A stretch of 64,000 nucleotides of DNA from Phil1 sp964600045 (GCA_964600045.1 CAZRHS010000001.1:1-64000); one strand, 5' to 3'; counted from the stretch's first letter, positions 34,138-42,297 are shown. Made by a program: numbers and translations. Notes: generated from the sequence alone by a model not told the origin.

Positions 34138-34830
34138 TTACTGCTTGCGCGGGTCTATAACGGTTACGGCTTCCGCGAAGCGGCCGTATGTGCTTATGTT
34201 TGAATTAAACGCCTCGTTGGGCTCCATGCCCTTCTTTATGGCGTCCATCATCTTGCCAAGGTTTACGAACTTGTAGCCTATTATCTCGTTGTTCTTGTCA
34301 AGGCCAACGTTAAGCACGTATCCTTCCGCCATTTCAAGATAGCGGGGACCCTTCTTCTTGGTGCCGTACATGGTGCCTATCTGGCTCCTAAGGCCCTTGC
34401 CCAGGTCTTCAAGGCCGGCGCCTATGGGCAGACCGTCGTCAGAGAAAGCGCTCTGGCTGCGGCCGTAAACAATCTGCAAGAAAAGCTCACGCATGGCGGT
34501 GTTTATGGCATCGCACACAAGGTCCGAATTAAGCGCCTCAAGTATGGTCTTGCCGGGCAGAATTTCCGAGGCCATAGCCGCGGAATGCGTCATGCCGGAG
34601 CAGCCTATTGTTTCAACAAGCGCCTCTTCTATTACGCCGCCCTTTATATTAAGCGTAAGCTTGCACGCGCCCTGCTGCGGTGCGCACCAGCCTATGCCGT
34701 GGGTCAGGCCGAATATGTCCGTAATCTCCTTTGCCTTAACCCATTTTCCCTCCTCGGGTATGGGTGCAGGGTCGTGCTTCGCGCCTTTTGCAACGCAAAA
34801 CATCTCTTCAACCTCACGCGAATACTGCAT
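34138..34830 (-). CDS. NifU/IscU-like iron-sulfur scaffold protein
   Basis: The 230-residue product contains a region like the NifU/IscU N-terminal scaffold fold. Candidate cluster ligands are Cys in HGIGWCAPQQGACKL, in VETIGCSGMTHSAA and in SDLVCDAINTAM; the GCSG and Ala/Met-rich context is close to the IscU GCG-type site but not identical. The protein is longer than IscU (about 130 residues) with an extra C-terminal half ending in STYGRFAEAVTVIDPRKQ. AAGGAGGAG precedes the ATG. It is cotranscribed with the GGGTGRT-motif gene; no cysteine desulfurase is near. Confidence 0.78.
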   Translation of the reverse strand: MQYSREVEEMFCVAKGAKHDPAPIPEEGKWVKAKEITDIFGLTHGIGWCAPQQGACKLTLNIKGGVIEEALVETIGCSGMTHSAAMASEILPGKTILEALNSDLVCDAINTAMRELFLQIVYGRSQSAFSDDGLPIGAGLEDLGKGLRSQIGTMYGTKKKGPRYLEMAEGYVLNVGLDKNNEIIGYKFVNLGKMMDAIKKGMEPNEAFNSNISTYGRFAEAVTVIDPRKQ

Positions 34831-34862
34831 GGAATATCTCCTCCTTCAAATGCTGAATACAT

Positions 34863-34874
34863 GGTAGTATAGCA
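34863..34874 (-). promoter_or_regulatory. Extended -10 promoter of the NifU-like/GGGTGRT unit
   Basis: On the minus strand ATGCTATACT gives TGC followed by TATACT (34865-34870). The -35 region is a poor match, as is common for extended -10 promoters. Confidence 0.5.
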
Positions 34875-35045
34875 TAAGTATATCATAAATACGGAAGTAA
34901 ATCCCCCAAAATAGAATTTTTAACTTCATCTTTTCAAAAAATGCCGTATATTGCCGATTTGGCTTTACGAATATATTGATAGTGGTGTAATATATCCATC
35001 ATAAAAAACGCCGCCTGTGTGCGGCTTGTCGGGAGAAACGGCCGT

Positions 35046-35723
35046 ATGGCAGGCTTTATTGTTTATTTCGCTCTTTTAAGCGTTGTTCATTTATTCTTTT
35101 GCTATTTTGAAATGCGCCCTTACAGGGTTATAACAAAGCCGCTTATAATGCTTTCGCTCGCCGTGTTTTATGCCCTTGCCGCAAAGCCCATGGACTTTGT
35201 TGTACTTGCGGCGCTTGTATGCGGGCTTTTGGGCGATGTGCTGCTTATCCCCGAAAAGGACGGCAGGTTCTTTATACCGGGCGCGCTTTCGTTCACGCTT
35301 GGCCACGCGCTCTATTGCCTTGCGATTTTCAGGCGAACCGAGGGCACCACAAAGGAGCATTTGCTTACGGCGGCCGTATTTATTGCGCTGTATCTTATAG
35401 TTGTGGCCTACGCAAGCTTCAGACTGGAAAAGCACGTGGACGATAAAAAGATGCGCGTGCTTATGCCCACATACCTTGGCATAGTTGGGGCGGTAAACGT
35501 TTTCGCGTGGGTAAACCTCGCTTCAAAAATAAACGTAGGCAGCGGCATATTCGCCTCTTCTCTTATAACGCTCGGCAGCATGCTCTTTTTAGCATCGGAT
35601 ACAATACTTGCCCGCAGCATGTTCGTTAAGGACGTGAAAAGGCCGAACTTTCCCGTTATGCTTACGTATATACCCGCGCAGCTGCTCCTTTGCCTGGGCT
35701 TTGTGCTTATGGGCGCCAAATAA
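35046..35723 (+). CDS. YhhN family membrane protein (lysoplasmalogenase-like)
   Basis: The product (225 residues from 35046) is a YhhN family protein with about eight hydrophobic segments. The conserved Asp-containing helices are CGLLGDVLLIPEKDG and GSMLFLASDTILA; human TMEM86, in the same family, hydrolyses lysoplasmalogen, and plasmalogens do occur in anaerobic Firmicutes. Whether this copy has that activity is inference. The ATG at 35046 follows GGGAGA by about 11 nt; an in-frame GTG at 35019 has no ribosome site and falls inside a small GCCGC/GCGGC hairpin. Confidence 0.85.
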   Translation: MAGFIVYFALLSVVHLFFCYFEMRPYRVITKPLIMLSLAVFYALAAKPMDFVVLAALVCGLLGDVLLIPEKDGRFFIPGALSFTLGHALYCLAIFRRTEGTTKEHLLTAAVFIALYLIVVAYASFRLEKHVDDKKMRVLMPTYLGIVGAVNVFAWVNLASKINVGSGIFASSLITLGSMLFLASDTILARSMFVKDVKRPNFPVMLTYIPAQLLLCLGFVLMGAK

Positions 35724-35738
35724 AAAATAAACGCGTGT

Positions 35739-35767
35739 TTGCCCCGCGCCAAACTAGGTGGTATAAT
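35739..35767 (+). promoter_or_regulatory. Promoter of nadD-yqeK giving a leaderless mRNA
   Basis: TTGCCC (35739-35744) and TATAAT (35762-35767) are 17 bp apart, with TGG before TATAAT as an extended -10. Seven bases separate the -10 box from the ATG at 35775, so transcription should start at or one base before the start codon. Confidence 0.65.
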
Positions 35768-35774
35768 TAAACCA

Positions 35775-36947
35775 ATGAAGATCGGAATATTGGGGGGCAG
35801 CTTTAATCCCCCGCACAAAGGACATATTTATATAGCTAAGCAGGCAAAGCAAAGCTTTGGCCTTGATAAGGTGTTGCTTATGGTGGCGGGAGATCCGCCG
35901 CATAAAAGCATTGCTTTCGGCGTAAGCGCGAATGAAAGGCTTGCTCTTACTCAAGCCGCCATAGACGGCGAGGAGGGGCTTTTCGCCTGCGATTATGAAA
36001 TAAGGCGCGGCGGCGTGAGCTACATGGCGGATACGCTTATGGGGCTCTATAACGGCGCCGATGAGCTGTACCTTATTGTTGGCACGGATATGCTGAAAAC
36101 CCTGCACAGCTGGCGTAAACCCGAAACAATATTCGCCCTTGCCGGCATTATAGCCGTTGGTAGACCGGACAGCGGGGGCGGGGACGAGCGCGCCGCCGAG
36201 GAGCTTAGGAAAAAGTACGGCGCAAGGGTATATATTGCCGATTTTGAAGGGCCTCAGATATCCTCAACCGATATACGAAAAAGGGTTTATGAGGCTCGTG
36301 GCATAGCTGGGCTTGTGAGCTACAAAACCATGCAGAGAATATATTCAGAGCTTCTTTATCAGGATGAGAATGTTCTATCATACGCCGAAAAGCTTAAGCA
36401 TGCCGTTAAGCCAAGCAGGTTCGCGCACTCGATAGGCACCATGGGCTGCGCCGTGGAGCTTGCCTCAATATGGGGTGCGGACGGCAAAAAGGCGAGAATC
36501 GCAGGCCTTCTGCACGACTGCGCAAAGCTTGGCGACAGCGAAGCGCTTGAGCTTGCAAATCAATACGGCTACACGCCAAACGATGAGGAGCGGCGCGCTC
36601 CCGGCCTTTTGCACGGCCCCTTGGGGGCGATAAGGGTGCAAAGGGACTACGGCATAGAGGATAAGGACATTATAAACGCCATTGCCTGCCACGTGTTCGG
36701 CAAAAAGGGCATGAGCCTGCTCGATAAGATTTTATACGTTGCGGACAAGGCGGAGTTCACTCGAACCTATGACGGGGTTGAAAACCTAAGGCGCGCGGCA
36801 AGGGAGGATATAAACCGGGCCGTGCTTATGACAATGGATAATTCAATAAGCCACCTGCTTAAAAAAGGCGTTGAGCCTTCCGCGCGATCGCTTGAAATAA
36901 GGCAGGAGATAAAAAGACAAATTGAAAACAAAGGAGAAAACACATGA
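35775..36947 (+). CDS. nadD: NadD-YqeK fusion: NaMN adenylyltransferase and HD hydrolase
   Basis: The first ~200 residues are NadD, which adenylylates nicotinate mononucleotide in NAD synthesis: nucleotidyltransferase motif GGSFNPPHKGH at the start and ISSTDIRKRV near residue 175. The rest (about 205-390) is a YqeK-type HD domain, with the HD motif in IAGLLHDCAKLG; YqeK proteins hydrolyse Ap4A symmetrically. The two are separate neighbouring genes in Bacillus. No Shine-Dalgarno precedes the ATG at 35775, and the -10 box ends 7 nt before it. The stop overlaps rsfS by 4 nt. With nadE at 16900, two late NAD synthesis enzymes are in this window. Confidence 0.93.
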   Translation: MKIGILGGSFNPPHKGHIYIAKQAKQSFGLDKVLLMVAGDPPHKSIAFGVSANERLALTQAAIDGEEGLFACDYEIRRGGVSYMADTLMGLYNGADELYLIVGTDMLKTLHSWRKPETIFALAGIIAVGRPDSGGGDERAAEELRKKYGARVYIADFEGPQISSTDIRKRVYEARGIAGLVSYKTMQRIYSELLYQDENVLSYAEKLKHAVKPSRFAHSIGTMGCAVELASIWGADGKKARIAGLLHDCAKLGDSEALELANQYGYTPNDEERRAPGLLHGPLGAIRVQRDYGIEDKDIINAIACHVFGKKGMSLLDKILYVADKAEFTRTYDGVENLRRAAREDINRAVLMTMDNSISHLLKKGVEPSARSLEIRQEIKRQIENKGENT

Positions 36948-37393
36948 GCGAATTCTTTAACGCGGCAAACGCACAGGAAGAGGAAACCATACGGAATAAG
37001 GCACTTATGATCTGCGACGCGCTATATAATAAGAAAGCGCAGGATATAACAGCCATTCATGTGGGCGATAAAACGATTATAGCGGACTGGTTCGTTATAT
37101 GCTCCGGCCGTGCCGTGGCGCAGGTAAAGGCGCTTGCGGACGAAATAGACGAAAAGGCGGAAAGCTTCGGGCTTGAGCTCAGGCGAATTGAGGGATACAG
37201 CGAGGGCCGCTGGATTGTTATGGACTTTGGCTCCATACTTGTGCACGTGTTCCATCCGGAGGAAAGGGAATACTATAATATGGAACGCTTGTGGGTGGAT
37301 GACCCGAGGGGCTATGTTGATTACTCAAAGCTTATGCTTGAACGCGAGCGCGAGGAGGAGCTTAAGCGCCGCAGCGGGGAAAAGAGCGAATAA
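36944..37393 (+). CDS. rsfS: Ribosome silencing factor RsfS
   Basis: RsfS (DUF143) binds L14 on the 50S subunit and blocks joining with the 30S when nutrients are scarce. The 149-residue protein has the family blocks DWFVICSGRAVAQVKALADEI, RRIEGYSEGRWIVMDFG and VHVFHPEEREYYNMERLW. The start overlaps the nadD-yqeK stop (ATGA) with AAAGGAG upstream. The nadD-yqeK-rsfS order is the standard Firmicute arrangement. A charged tail extends about 20 residues past the domain. Confidence 0.95.
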   Translation: MSEFFNAANAQEEETIRNKALMICDALYNKKAQDITAIHVGDKTIIADWFVICSGRAVAQVKALADEIDEKAESFGLELRRIEGYSEGRWIVMDFGSILVHVFHPEEREYYNMERLWVDDPRGYVDYSKLMLEREREEELKRRSGEKSE

Positions 37394-37431
37394 CGGGCGA
37401 AAAAACAGCGAAACGCATGGCATTCTCCGCA

Positions 37432-37460
37432 TTGACAATCACGCTGCAGGATGCTATTAT
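37432..37460 (+). promoter_or_regulatory. Promoter of the hisS T-box transcript
   Basis: A perfect TTGACA (37432-37437) lies 17 bp before TATTAT (37455-37460), which is preceded by TGC as an extended -10. The RNA should start near 37467. Confidence 0.82.
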
Positions 37461-37466
37461 ACGCTT

Positions 37467-37727
37467 TGACAGGCAAGGAATAAGGATGTAGCCTGGGAGC
37501 TATCGCACAAGAGAAGGCAGGCCATGGCTGGAAGCCGCCGCGAACAAAAGCACCGGGTGAAGGACGCCTTATGAGCCTTCCGCAGGAAATGGCGGACGGT
37601 TTGCCCTGCGTTATGGGGCAAGAGTGGAGCGATGTTCTCGCTCAATTAGGGTGGTACCGCGGGTTCTCCGTCCCTGTTATAAAGGATGGAGAACCCTATT
37701 TTTTTAAGAATACGAAAGAGGTGTATT
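37467..37727 (+). promoter_or_regulatory. T-box riboswitch leader of hisS-aspS (apparent Asp specifier)
   Basis: GGGTGGTACCGCGGG at about 37649-37663 is the T-box sequence that pairs with uncharged tRNA. The terminator stem GGGTTCTCCGTCC (37661-37673) with GGATGGAGAACCC (37684-37696) and a run of seven T follows. In Stem I, GTGAAGGACGCC (37557-37568) corresponds to GTGAAGCTCGCC of the leuS leader. The specifier is therefore GAC (Asp, 37563-37565), not a His codon, although hisS comes first. Confidence 0.9.
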
Positions 37728-38990
37728 ATGCAGATTCAGGCGCCTAAGGGCATGAAGGACGTAACCCCTAAGGACAGCTACAAGTGGCAGTACATAGAAA
37801 AGCTTATGCGCGCCCGCTGCGCGGAGTTCGGCTGCCGCGAGGTACGCACGCCGGTGCTGGAGCATACGGAGCTGTTCGCCAGAGGTGTTGGCGATACAAC
37901 GGATATAGTTCAAAAGGAAATGTATACCTTTACCGATAAGGGAGACCGTTCGGTTACGCTTAAGCCCGAGGGCACCGCGGGCACGGTGCGCATGTTCCTT
38001 GAAAACAAGATTTTCGCGGACGCTCAGCCCACGAAGATGTTTTATGTATACTGCCCCGTTTTCCGTTACGAAAAGCCGCAGGCGGGCAGATTGAGGGAGC
38101 ATCACCAGTTTGGTGTGGAGGTTTTCGGCGCGCCCAAGGCAAGCGCGGACGCGGAGGTAATTTCCCTTGCGATAAGCATACTTAACGACCTTGGCATAAA
38201 GAGCGTTAAGGCCAAAATAAACAGCATAGGCTGCCCGGAGTGCAGGCCCAAGTACAACGCCGCCCTTAAGGAATATCTTAAGGCGAATTATGACGAGCTT
38301 TGCGAAACCTGCAAAACGCGCTACGAGAAGAACCCGCTCAGGATCCTTGACTGCAAGGAAAAGCACTGCGGCGAAATAGCAAAGGCCGCGCCCAAGGTGC
38401 TTGATTATCTTTGCCCGGACTGCAAGGCGCATTTTGAGGAGCTTCAGGCATCCCTTGACGCGCTGGGCATTGAATACGAGGTTGACCCCATGATAGTCCG
38501 CGGCCTTGATTACTATACAAAGACCGTGTTCGAGCTTGTGTCCACAGAGGGCGCGTATACCGGCACCGTTTGCGGCGGCGGCAGGTACGATGGGCTTATA
38601 GAGGAGCTTGGCGGCCCCAAGATGAACGCGGTTGGCTTCGGCATGGGCATGGAGAGGCTGCTGCTTGTGGCGGAAAGCTTTAACCCAATCCCCGAACCGA
38701 ACCTTGTGGACGTATACATTGCACCCGTTGGCGAAAAGGCAAGGCTTACCGGGCTTAAGCTTGCGGGAGACCTTAGAAAGCAGGGCGTTAAAACGGAATA
38801 TGACCACGTTGGCCGCAGTTTTAAGGCCCAGTTTAAGTACGCTGACAAGCTGAACGCCCGCTTCGTTGCCGTTATAGGCGAGGACGAGGTTGCAAACGGC
38901 ATAATAAAGCTTAAAAACATGGCGGACGGCACGGAAACCCCGATAGCCATAGATGGCTTTGCCGAAAAAGCGGCTGAAATAGTTAAATAA
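37728..38990 (+). CDS. hisS: Histidyl-tRNA synthetase
   Basis: HisRS is a class II synthetase that charges tRNA-His. The 420-residue product starts IQAPKGMKDVTPKDSYKW, has motif 2 in VFRYEKPQAGRLREHHQFG, the histidine-A motif in VRGLDYYTKTVFE, and motif 3 in VGFGMGMERLLL, with an anticodon-binding domain from about 325. The ATG at 37728 follows AAAGAGG; an in-frame start at 37686 lies inside the T-box terminator and is excluded. It is cotranscribed with aspS 46 nt downstream. Confidence 0.97.
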   Translation: MQIQAPKGMKDVTPKDSYKWQYIEKLMRARCAEFGCREVRTPVLEHTELFARGVGDTTDIVQKEMYTFTDKGDRSVTLKPEGTAGTVRMFLENKIFADAQPTKMFYVYCPVFRYEKPQAGRLREHHQFGVEVFGAPKASADAEVISLAISILNDLGIKSVKAKINSIGCPECRPKYNAALKEYLKANYDELCETCKTRYEKNPLRILDCKEKHCGEIAKAAPKVLDYLCPDCKAHFEELQASLDALGIEYEVDPMIVRGLDYYTKTVFELVSTEGAYTGTVCGGGRYDGLIEELGGPKMNAVGFGMGMERLLLVAESFNPIPEPNLVDVYIAPVGEKARLTGLKLAGDLRKQGVKTEYDHVGRSFKAQFKYADKLNARFVAVIGEDEVANGIIKLKNMADGTETPIAIDGFAEKAAEIVK

Positions 38991-39036
38991 GCTGAAAAGC
39001 ACAGCACATAAATATTAAGTAAGGAGTATACCGAAT

Positions 39037-40812
39037 ATGATACAGTCTAGAACCCATACCTGCGGCGAACTTAGGCTCAGCAACGTAAATGAGCACGTAA
39101 CGCTTGTGGGCTGGATGGAAAACGTTCGTATAGTGGGCAACAACTTTGCGTTTGTGGTTCTGCGCGATTTTTACGGCACAACCCAGATAGTTGTTGAAAC
39201 CGAGGAAATGATGAACGTTGTAAAGGGCATCAATAAGGAATCCACCATTTCCGTAACCGGTACCGTGCGCGAGCGCGCCAGCAAGAACGCAAAGCTTGCC
39301 ACCGGCGAAATAGAAATAGTGCCCGAAAAGATAGAGGTGCTCGGCCGCTGCATTTATAATGAGCTGCCCTTTGAAATTAACCGCAGCCGCGAGGCGGACG
39401 AAACGCAAAGGCTTAAATACCGCTACCTTGACCTGAGGAATCCCGAGGTTAAGAACAACATAATCCTTCGCTGCAACGTTATAGCCGCCATAAGGAAGGC
39501 AATGCTTGCGCACAACTTCCTTGAAATAACAACGCCTATACTTACCGCGTCAAGCCCCGAGGGCGCGAGGGACTATCTTGTTCCCGCAAGGAAGCACCCC
39601 GGCAAGTTCTATGCCCTGCCCCAGGCGCCGCAGCAGTTTAAGCAGCTGCTCATGACCTCCGGTTTCGACAGGTATTTCCAGATAGCCCCCTGCTTCCGCG
39701 ACGAGGACGCGCGCGGAGACAGGAGCCCCGGCGAATTCTATCAGCTGGATATGGAAATGGCGTTTGCCACCCAGGAGGACGTATTCTCAATTATAGAGGA
39801 TGTGTTCCCGCCCATATTCGCCGAGTACGGCACATACAGCATAGCTTCCAAAGCTCCCTTTAACCGCATAACCTACAACGATGCCCTTGAGCAGTTCGGT
39901 TCCGATAAGCCGGACTACCGCATAGACCTTAGGGTAAACGACATAACCGAGCTTGTGGCGGGCAGCGAGTTCGCTCCCTTTGCCGAGGGCAACACCGTAA
40001 AGGCAATACCCTGCAGCGGCTGCGAGCTTACAAGAAAGCAGATAGACAAGCTCTGCGCGGACGTAGAGGTTCAGGCGGGTGCCAAGCCCTACTGGTTTAA
40101 GGTTGAGGCGGACGGCAGCTTCGCCGGCGGCGTTGCCAAGTTCATGACCCCGCATCACGACGCCGTAACAAAGGCCCTTGGCCTTACCCCCGGAACGCTT
40201 GTCGGCATAACCGCGGGCAAGAAGTCCGCCGCTCAGAAGACCGCCGGCGTTATGCGCAAAATGCTCGGCGCGGCCGTTCCCGGTCACATGGACAAGGAAC
40301 GCTACGAGTTCTGCTGGGTTGTAGACTTCCCCATGTACGAAATCGGCGAGGAGTCCGGCGAGCTTGAGTTCTGCCATAACCCGTTCTCAATGCCCGGCGG
40401 CGGCGCGGAAACGCTTAAAAAGGCCATCGCGGGTGAGATTGATCCGCTTACCATCACCGCTCAGCAGTACGACTTGGTCTGCAACGGCGTGGAGCTTTCC
40501 TCCGGTGCCGTAAGAAATCACGACCCCGAAATTATGATAGAGGCGTTCCGCCTTGTTCGCCTTGGCGAAGAGGATGTTAAGAAAAAGTTCCCCGCCATGT
40601 ATAACGCCTTCTGCTACGGTGCGCCACCTCATGCCGGCATAGCCCCGGGCGTGGACAGAATAGTTATGCTGCTCGCGGGAGAGGAAAGCATAAGGGAGAT
40701 TATACCGTTCCCCATGAACAAGAACGCGCAGGATATACTGATGGGCGCGCCGAGCCCGGTTACGGACAAGCAGCTTGAGGAGCTGCACATAAAGGTGGAT
40801 ATTGATGAGTGA
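39037..40812 (+). CDS. aspS: Aspartyl-tRNA synthetase
   Basis: AspRS, class II, charges tRNA-Asp. The 591-residue bacterial-type enzyme has an N-terminal OB fold (about 1-105), motif 2 in QIAPCFRDEDARGDRSPGEF, a GAD insertion domain (about 290-420), and motif 3 in GIAPGVDRIVMLLAG. TAAGGAG precedes the ATG. It follows hisS as in most Firmicutes. Sequence alone does not show whether it also mischarges tRNA-Asn. The last 8 nt overlap rseC. Confidence 0.97.
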   Translation: MIQSRTHTCGELRLSNVNEHVTLVGWMENVRIVGNNFAFVVLRDFYGTTQIVVETEEMMNVVKGINKESTISVTGTVRERASKNAKLATGEIEIVPEKIEVLGRCIYNELPFEINRSREADETQRLKYRYLDLRNPEVKNNIILRCNVIAAIRKAMLAHNFLEITTPILTASSPEGARDYLVPARKHPGKFYALPQAPQQFKQLLMTSGFDRYFQIAPCFRDEDARGDRSPGEFYQLDMEMAFATQEDVFSIIEDVFPPIFAEYGTYSIASKAPFNRITYNDALEQFGSDKPDYRIDLRVNDITELVAGSEFAPFAEGNTVKAIPCSGCELTRKQIDKLCADVEVQAGAKPYWFKVEADGSFAGGVAKFMTPHHDAVTKALGLTPGTLVGITAGKKSAAQKTAGVMRKMLGAAVPGHMDKERYEFCWVVDFPMYEIGEESGELEFCHNPFSMPGGGAETLKKAIAGEIDPLTITAQQYDLVCNGVELSSGAVRNHDPEIMIEAFRLVRLGEEDVKKKFPAMYNAFCYGAPPHAGIAPGVDRIVMLLAGEESIREIIPFPMNKNAQDILMGAPSPVTDKQLEELHIKVDIDE

Positions 40813-41227
40813 GGAAGTAAGGCAGAAGGGCACGGTTGTTGAGACAAAGGGCAAAAAGGCTACGGTACGCTTTATGAAAACCGATGCCTGCGGCCACTGC
40901 AACGCCTGCTTTCGCTTCGGCTCAAACGAGGCGGACATAGAAATGGACAATACCCTGGGCGCGAAGAAGGGCGACGAGGTATTTATAGACATGCATGCCA
41001 CAACGGTGCTTAAAGCCAGCGCCATAGTTTACGGCATTCCCATAATCGGCCTTATAATAGGCGTTCTTGTGGGATCCCGCTTTGGCGATATATACGCGGC
41101 CGCGGGCGGCGTTGGGCTTTGCCTTGTAAGCTTTCTGGTGCTTAAAAAGCTTGAACCCAAGTTTGCCAAAATGAACGAGTTCAAGCCCAGAATGACGGCC
41201 TTTGTAAACGCGAAGGACGGCGAATAA
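40805..41227 (+). CDS. RseC/SoxR-reducing system family protein
   Basis: The 140-residue product has the RseC/MucC layout: a soluble N-terminus with a cysteine cluster (DACGHCNACFRFGS, CxxCxxC), followed by two membrane helices at about 76-95 (AIVYGIPIIGLIIGVLVGS) and 98-115. RseC proteins are tied to Rnf-type electron transfer and to reduction of SoxR, and they occur widely near redox genes in anaerobes. AGGTGG lies 6 nt before the ATG at 40805, inside the end of aspS, so translation is coupled. Thioredoxin follows. Confidence 0.87.
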   Translation: MSEEVRQKGTVVETKGKKATVRFMKTDACGHCNACFRFGSNEADIEMDNTLGAKKGDEVFIDMHATTVLKASAIVYGIPIIGLIIGVLVGSRFGDIYAAAGGVGLCLVSFLVLKKLEPKFAKMNEFKPRMTAFVNAKDGE

Positions 41228-41257
41228 AGTTTTTTTAACCAAAGGAGAATACCAAAG

Positions 41258-41575
41258 ATGGTAAAGCATCTTACAACGGCTGATTTCGATTCGGCTGTAG
41301 AGGCGTCAAAGCCCGTACTTGTGGATTTCTGGGCAACCTGGTGCGGCCCCTGCCGCATGATAGGGCCGATCATGGAGGAACTTGGCGAGGATTATGACGG
41401 CCGCGCCGACATTTGCAAGGTGAATGTTGACGAGGAAGTAGAGCTTGCGAAGCGCTTCCGCGTAATGAGCATCCCCTGCGTTATACTCTTTAAGGACGGC
41501 CAGGAAATAAACCGCCTTATAGGCGCCAGGGACAAGGAAGAGTACGCCGACGCTATCGAAGAGATAATGGGCTGA
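41258..41575 (+). CDS. trxA: Thioredoxin
   Basis: A 105-residue thioredoxin with the active site WCGPC in FWATWCGPCRMIGPIM near residue 30 and the conserved cis-Pro in RVMSIPCVILFKDGQE. It reduces disulfides in the cytoplasm. In the cis-Pro loop a Cys follows the Pro (IPCVI) where Thr is usual, as in some clostridial thioredoxins. AAAGGAG precedes the ATG. It is the last gene of the hisS-aspS-rseC-trxA unit, before a terminator. Confidence 0.95.
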   Translation: MVKHLTTADFDSAVEASKPVLVDFWATWCGPCRMIGPIMEELGEDYDGRADICKVNVDEEVELAKRFRVMSIPCVILFKDGQEINRLIGARDKEEYADAIEEIMG

Positions 41576-41588
41576 AGAAGAGCATAAC

Positions 41589-41621
41589 AAAAGGAGCGGT
41601 CATTGCGGCCGCTCCTTTTTC
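41589..41621. terminator. Terminator between trxA and the VanX-like gene
   Basis: AAAAGGAGCGG pairs with CCGCTCCTTTT around a 9-nt loop, then TC. A-rich and T-rich flanks allow use from both sides. Confidence 0.85.
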
Positions 41622-41629
41622 GTGCTTAA

Positions 41630-42274
41630 TTACTTAATGGGGAAATTGAAATAGGTGTCCGGATAGGGCTCGGGGTTAACATTGTAGTGCCACCATTCGC
41701 CCTCATAAAGCGTCATGCCCGCGCCGAGCATGGCATCCCTCAGTATTGCGCGGTTCTTTTCCTGCTCAGGCGTAAGCCCTGCGGCGCCGTGGTTTGAGCG
41801 GGGGTCCATATAGTCGAATATAGAGCCCATGTCAAGCTCCTGATGGGTGTTCATGTCAACTATCGTAAGGTCAACGGCTTTGGCCCTTGTGTGGCCGGAG
41901 CGGCGGGCAATGTAGCCCTGGCTGAAAACTTCCGCCTTGTCAAGGTTGGGGTACTGTATGCTCTTGCGGCGAATGTCCGAAATGTCCTCGCCCCAGCGGC
42001 AGAAGTCGTCCACCGCGCTCTGGGGACGGTAAGCGTCAAAGAATTTCATAATGTAGCCCTGCTTGCGCAGTGTTTCCGCGGCCTTTACGCAGCAATCCGC
42101 AAGGGCCTTGCTCATAACAACCAGCGGCTGCTCGTAGCCCGCGGCGGGGCGGCCCATAAAGTTATCGGTTCCGGCGTATTTAGCGTCTATTATGCAGTCC
42201 TCAATCAGCTCGTCTATGTATACAAAGCCTTCGGGCAGTCCGGCCTTGGGTATGCCGGCGGTACTTGTGTTCAT
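41630..42274 (-). CDS. VanX-like D-Ala-D-Ala dipeptidase (M15D)
   Basis: VanX-type enzymes are zinc dipeptidases that split D-Ala-D-Ala. The 214-residue product has the zinc motif SGHTRAKAVD (His and Asp ligands) near residue 125 and the third His in EGEWWHYNV near residue 192, along with FFDAYRPQSAVDDF and its catalytic-type Arg. There is no signal peptide, so it is cytoplasmic. No vanH or vanA partner is near, so wall turnover or D-Ala recycling is more likely than vancomycin resistance. AGAGAGG precedes the ATG. It is downstream of, and 23 nt from, the M42 peptidase. Confidence 0.91.
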   Translation of the reverse strand: MNTSTAGIPKAGLPEGFVYIDELIEDCIIDAKYAGTDNFMGRPAAGYEQPLVVMSKALADCCVKAAETLRKQGYIMKFFDAYRPQSAVDDFCRWGEDISDIRRKSIQYPNLDKAEVFSQGYIARRSGHTRAKAVDLTIVDMNTHQELDMGSIFDYMDPRSNHGAAGLTPEQEKNRAILRDAMLGAGMTLYEGEWWHYNVNPEPYPDTYFNFPIK

Positions 42275-42297
42275 TGTGTTCGCCTCTCTTTTCTTTT

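Noticed and set aside
37704..39002. 432-codon open frame on the minus strand across hisS
   Set aside because: It mirrors hisS exactly, has no ribosome site or family similarity, and results from the gene's codon bias.
41630..42274. Vancomycin resistance locus (VanX, with VanW at 56 kb)
   Set aside because: No vanH, vanA/B ligase, or vanRS is present, the two genes are 14 kb apart, and both families are widespread in sensitive clostridia.
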